The notes under the pieces: generated by a model
The model's input: only the letters and a program-made list of their open reading frames with translations
The model's database searches: none
What the model was told of the DNA's origin: nothing
Position numbers and translations under genes: made by a program
Origin: Actinomadura sp. 7K507
GTDB lineage: Bacteria > Actinomycetota > Actinomycetes > Streptosporangiales > Streptosporangiaceae
Assembly: GCF_004348425.1 (NCBI RefSeq)
Contig: NZ_SMKK01000022.1
Coordinates: forward strand, 1-55,862
DNA: 55,862 nt
Reading direction: 5' to 3'
In this document: one piece after another, positions 52,358 to 55,862 of the stretch
How positions within the stretch are numbered: the first letter of the stretch is position 1
Layout of the letters: each line of letters begins with the position of its first letter

Positions 52358-53980
52358 ATGGCGGGTCGGAAGGGCAGGTCGAAGGCCGAGGGGCTGGAGA
52401 ACGTCGCCTGGGGTGTCAACGACAGGCTCGGCTCGACCGAGTTCCTCCACCGCAACATCCGCAAGGCGTTCCCCAAGCACTGGTCGTTCCTGCTGGGCGA
52501 GATCGCGCTCTACGCGTTCATCATCCTGCTGATCACCGGCGTCTACCTGACGCTGTTCTTCAAGCCGAGCGGCGCGCCGGTCGTCTACGACGGCTCGTAC
52601 ACGTCTATGAACGGCCTCGTGATGAGCGAGGCGTACGCGTCCACGCTGCACATCTCGTTCGATGTGCGGGGCGGGCTGCTGATGCGGCAGATCCACCACT
52701 GGGCGGCGCTCGTGTTCCTCGCCGCGATCACCGTCCACCTGATGCGCATCTTCTTCACCGGGGCGTTCCGGAAGCCGCGCGAGATCAACTGGCTGATCGG
52801 GGTCACGCTGTTCGTGCTGGCGCTGGCCGAGGGGTTCGCCGGCTACTCGCTCCCCGACGACCTGCTGTCCGGCACGGGCCTGCGGATCATGCAGGGCATC
52901 GTGCTGTCGATCCCCGTCGTCGGCACCTATCTGAGCCTGTGGGTCTTCGGCGGCGAGTTCCCCGCCAGCGAGGACTTCCTCCCGCGGCTGTTCACCGTGC
53001 ACATCCTGCTCATCCCCGGGCTGCTGATCGCGCTCATCACGGCGCACCTGATGATCCTCTGGCACCAGACGCACACGATCTGGCCGGGGAAGGGCCGCCG
53101 GGAGCGGTCGGTGTCCGGTGAGCCGACGTTCCCGCACTTCGCCGCGCAGAGCGCCGCGTACTTCCTGTTCGCGTTCGGCATCCTGGCCGGGATGGGGGCG
53201 TTCCTGCAGATCAACCCCGTCTGGCTCTACGGCCCGTACGAGCCGGACCAGATCTCGAGCGGCTCCCAGCCCGACTGGTACGTCGGCTTCCTCGAAGGCT
53301 CCCTGCGCATCATGCCGCCCCTGGAGACGACGCTCTTCGGGCACAGCATCGCGTGGAACACGCTGCTGCCCGCCGTCGTGCTGCCCGGGGTCTTCTTCAC
53401 GCTCATCGCGATGTACCCGTTCGCGGAGCGCTGGGCCACGGGAGACGAACGCCTGCATCACCTGCTCGACCGTCCGCGGAACGCCGCGACCAGGACCGCG
53501 ATCGGGGCCGCGGCCGTCGCCTGGTACGGCAACCTGTGGGCGGCCGGCGGCAACGACATCATCGCCTACGTCTTCGGCATCCCGCTGTACTGGACGACCT
53601 GGATCTTCCGCGTGGGGTTCATCGCCGCGCCGGTGACGGCGTTCATCGTCGCCCGGCGGATCTGCCTCAGCCTGCAGCGCAAGGACCTGCAGGAACGCCG
53701 GGAGGGCGTGGAGAGCGGCCTGATCTCGCTTAGCCCGGAAGGCGGTTACGGCGAGCGGCACGAGCAGCCGTCGCGGGAGCAGGAGGCGCTGCTGCGGACG
53801 CGGCAGCCCGGGGAACTCGTCGCCCCCTACCCGAACCACGTACTTCCGCTGCCGACGCCCGACCGCGCCCGCACCCAGGTGCGGACCCGCGTCAACCGCT
53901 TCTACATGAACTACCAGGCCGAGTCGTACGGCGGCGGCCAGGGCGACCTGGAGCGCGACGGTCGGCAGGACGGCCAGTGA
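52358..53980 (+). CDS. qcrB: Cytochrome bc complex cytochrome b subunit (stand-alone copy)
   Basis: 540 aa from ATG 52358, with GGGGAG 7 bases upstream. Heme ligands are seen in RQIHHWAALVFLAAITVHLM and FTVHILLIPGLLIALITAHL. The Qo-site motif is PDWY in SQPDWYVGFLEGS, in place of PEWY, as is usual for actinobacteria. The long C-terminal extension is actinobacterial. The normal partners qcrC and qcrA are not in the window, so it is probably a second copy. It converges with ctaD with one base between the stop codons. Confidence 0.9.
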   Translation: MAGRKGRSKAEGLENVAWGVNDRLGSTEFLHRNIRKAFPKHWSFLLGEIALYAFIILLITGVYLTLFFKPSGAPVVYDGSYTSMNGLVMSEAYASTLHISFDVRGGLLMRQIHHWAALVFLAAITVHLMRIFFTGAFRKPREINWLIGVTLFVLALAEGFAGYSLPDDLLSGTGLRIMQGIVLSIPVVGTYLSLWVFGGEFPASEDFLPRLFTVHILLIPGLLIALITAHLMILWHQTHTIWPGKGRRERSVSGEPTFPHFAAQSAAYFLFAFGILAGMGAFLQINPVWLYGPYEPDQISSGSQPDWYVGFLEGSLRIMPPLETTLFGHSIAWNTLLPAVVLPGVFFTLIAMYPFAERWATGDERLHHLLDRPRNAATRTAIGAAAVAWYGNLWAAGGNDIIAYVFGIPLYWTTWIFRVGFIAAPVTAFIVARRICLSLQRKDLQERREGVESGLISLSPEGGYGERHEQPSREQEALLRTRQPGELVAPYPNHVLPLPTPDRARTQVRTRVNRFYMNYQAESYGGGQGDLERDGRQDGQ

Positions 53981-53981
53981 G

Positions 53982-55679
53982 TCAGTCCCGGCCCCGGTCC
54001 TCCCTGGGCGGGGGAAGGGACGGCTCGGCCTCCTGCGGTGGCTCCAGGGCCGGGTGGTTCAGGTCGAACGCGGGACGCACGGAGCGGATCTGAGGCATCG
54101 AGACGAAGTTGTGCCGCGGCGGGGGGCAGGACGTCGCCCATTCCAGCGACCCGCCGGCGCCCCAGGGGTCGTCCTTCTCGACCAGCGGGGCCCGCCTGTG
54201 CGTCCGCCAGATGTTCCAGAGGAACGCGAACGTGGAGGCGCCGAGGACGAACGAGCCGATCGAGGAGACGAGGTTCAGCGTGGTGAACTCGTCGGCGTAG
54301 TCGGCGTACCTGCGGGGCATGCCCTCGGCGCCGAGCCAGTGCTGGACGAGGAACGTCGTGTGGAATCCGATGAACAGCGACCAGAAGTGCACCTGCCCCC
54401 AGGCCTCGTCCAGCTTCTTGCCGGTCATCTTCGGCCACCAGAAGTAGAAGCCGCCGAACATGGCGAACACGACGGTGCCGAAGACGACGTAGTGGAAGTG
54501 GCCGACGACGAAGTAGGAGTCGGTGAGGTGGAAGTCCATGGGCGGGGAGGCGAGGATCACCCCGGTCAGGCCGCCGAACAGGAAGGTGGCGAGGAACCCC
54601 AGCGCGAACAGCATCGGGGCCTCGAACGTCAGTTGCCCCTTCCACATCGTGCCGACCCAGTTGAAGAACTTGATGCCGGTCGGCACGGCGATCATGAAGG
54701 AGGTCAGGGAGAAGAACGGCAGCAGGACCCGCCCGGTGGCGAACATGTGGTGCGCCCACACCGTCATCGACAGCCCGGTGATCGCGATGGTCGCCCCCAC
54801 CATGCCGAGGTAGCCGAAGATGGGCTTGCGGGAGAACACCGGGATGATCTCGGTGATGATCCCGAAGAACGGCAGCGCGATGATGTAGACCTCGGGGTGG
54901 CCGAAGAACCAGAACAGGTGCTGCCAGAGCAGCGCGCCGCCGTGCGAGGGGTCGTAGATGTGCGCGCCGAGCTTGCGGTCGGCCTCCAGGGCCAGCAGCG
55001 CGGCGGCCAGCACCGGGAAGGCCATCAGCACCATCAGGCTGGTCAGCAGGACGTTCCAGCAGAAGATCGGCATCCGGAACATCACCATGCCGGGGGCGCG
55101 CATCGTGATGATCGTGGTGATCAGGTTGACCGAGGTGAAGATCGTCCCGAACCCGGACAGCACCAGGCCCATCACCCACAGGTCGCCGCCCAGGCCGGGC
55201 GAGTAGGTCTCCGACGCGAGCGGGGAGTAGGAGAACCAGCCGAAGGCCGCCGCGCCGCCCGGCACGACGAATCCGCCCAGCACCATGAGCGCGCCGAACA
55301 GGAACAGCCAGTAGCTGAGCGTGTTGAGCCGGGGGAACGCCACGTCCGGCGCGCCGATCTGCAGCGGGACGATCACGTTGGCGAACCCCGCGAACAGCGG
55401 GGTCGCGAACAGCAGCAGCATGATCGTGCCGTGGATGGTGAACATCTGGTTGTACTGCTGGTTGTCCACGACCTGGAGTCCGGGTTCCAGCAGCTCGGCC
55501 CGCATGACCATGGCCATCAGCCCGGCGAGCAGGAACAGCGTGAACGAGGTGCCGAGGTACAGGTAGCCGACGACCTTGTGGTCCGTCGTCGCCAGGACGT
55601 TCCCGATCCTGGTGCCCCGCCGGTGCCGCGCGAGCGCGTCGGCGACGCTGGTGTCGTCCTTGCCGTGCACGGCCGTCAT
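53982..55679 (-). CDS. ctaD: Cytochrome c oxidase subunit I (aa3 type)
   Basis: 565 aa from ATG 55679, GGGAGGG 8 bases upstream; ATG 55772 would add 31 atypical residues. All metal ligands are present: [10 protein letters not shown] (heme a), [10 protein letters not shown] (CuB, with the His-Tyr pair), WAHHMFATG (CuB), and [11 protein letters not shown] (hemes a3 and a). The proton-channel Lys region PTGIKFFNW is intact. ctaC and ctaE are not nearby, so this is likely a second copy; many actinomycetes have two. Confidence 0.92.
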   Translation of the reverse strand: MTAVHGKDDTSVADALARHRRGTRIGNVLATTDHKVVGYLYLGTSFTLFLLAGLMAMVMRAELLEPGLQVVDNQQYNQMFTIHGTIMLLLFATPLFAGFANVIVPLQIGAPDVAFPRLNTLSYWLFLFGALMVLGGFVVPGGAAAFGWFSYSPLASETYSPGLGGDLWVMGLVLSGFGTIFTSVNLITTIITMRAPGMVMFRMPIFCWNVLLTSLMVLMAFPVLAAALLALEADRKLGAHIYDPSHGGALLWQHLFWFFGHPEVYIIALPFFGIITEIIPVFSRKPIFGYLGMVGATIAITGLSMTVWAHHMFATGRVLLPFFSLTSFMIAVPTGIKFFNWVGTMWKGQLTFEAPMLFALGFLATFLFGGLTGVILASPPMDFHLTDSYFVVGHFHYVVFGTVVFAMFGGFYFWWPKMTGKKLDEAWGQVHFWSLFIGFHTTFLVQHWLGAEGMPRRYADYADEFTTLNLVSSIGSFVLGASTFAFLWNIWRTHRRAPLVEKDDPWGAGGSLEWATSCPPPRHNFVSMPQIRSVRPAFDLNHPALEPPQEAEPSLPPPREDRGRD

Positions 55680-55810
55680 CCAGCCTGCCCTCCCCACGTC
55701 CGAGCCCACCGGGGCAGTTACCGCGCAGCCCCCTTTCAAACGCGGCGGGCCCGTTTCGAACGGGGTGCGCACCGGGGCATTGTCGGCCCCTTACCGGGCA
55801 CCACGGCGGC

Positions 55811-55862
55811 ATGGAAGAGATGACGCTGAGGAGCCCCGCGTTCGCCCACGACGGCCCGATCC
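55811..55862 (+). CDS. YbhB/YbcL-family protein, start only
   Basis: The first 17 codons are in the window, MEEMTLRSPAFAHDGPI; LRSPAFAHDGPI is the conserved opening of the YbhB/YbcL (Raf-kinase-inhibitor-like) family. ATG 55811 or ATG 55820 may be the start. Runs off the right edge. Confidence 0.65.
   Translation, partial: MEEMTLRSPAFAHDGPI

Overview
The window is about 56 kb of very GC-rich DNA with GTG/ATG starts, translationally coupled operons and many actinobacterial signature families: DUF397, XRE/DUF5753 regulators, SAV2177-type methyltransferases, DUF5999, an LPFR-type small protein and separate PepSY and PrsW proteins. Together these point to a filamentous actinomycete, most likely Actinomadura or another Thermomonosporaceae member. 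This is an inference from gene content, not from a marker gene.

Layout. 1-4.5 kb: a TetR gene (cut by the left edge) faces a cobalamin riboswitch and a btuF-btuC-btuD-cbiZ operon for corrinoid uptake and cobinamide salvage. 4.7-11.3 kb: a coiled-coil protein, an acyl-CoA ligase, and an orphan pair made of a membrane vWA protein and a solute-binding-like protein. 11.3-17.7 kb: a TetR regulator faces a leucine/isovalerate catabolic operon (3-methylcrotonyl-CoA carboxylase beta and alpha, HMG-CoA lyase, acyl-CoA dehydrogenase). Two perfect 16-bp palindromes lie between them.

17.7-31.7 kb is the accessory part: an FkbM methyltransferase, a methyltransferase-DUF397-XRE module, a HATPase, a NACHT-LRR (NLR-like) STAND gene broken by one frameshift, a second decayed copy of the methyltransferase-DUF397-XRE module, a degenerate nucleotidyl-cyclase-like protein, an MFS exporter behind a MerR-type promoter, a second acyl-CoA ligase, and a third DUF397/HATPase pair. 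The XRE-DUF397-HATPase sets resemble the whiJ/abaA-type regulatory clusters of Streptomyces.

31.6-47.8 kb: trehalose-6-phosphate synthase, MarR plus an FAD-linked oxidase, an HD protein, formaldehyde dehydrogenase, DedA, a SAV2177 methyltransferase, two paralogous small membrane proteins (one with a RING-like zinc cluster) around a DUF5999 gene, an ArsR-SRPBCC fusion under a 47-bp palindrome, a PepSY protein divergent from an OmpR-type two-component system, a FadE25-like dehydrogenase, and a LysR/KdgD divergent pair.

47.9-55.9 kb: five tRNA genes on the minus strand (Phe, Arg, Gly, Gln, Val in transcription order). They are preceded by a promoter, a 29-codon ORF and an intrinsic-terminator hairpin that ends directly at tRNA-Phe. 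This looks like a leader-peptide/attenuator arrangement and is the most unusual signal in the window. Then come a 45-aa small protein, a PrmC-like methyltransferase, a cysteine-cluster/pentapeptide protein, a PrsW protease pair, a lone cytochrome b convergent with a lone ctaD, and the start of a YbhB-like gene at the right edge.
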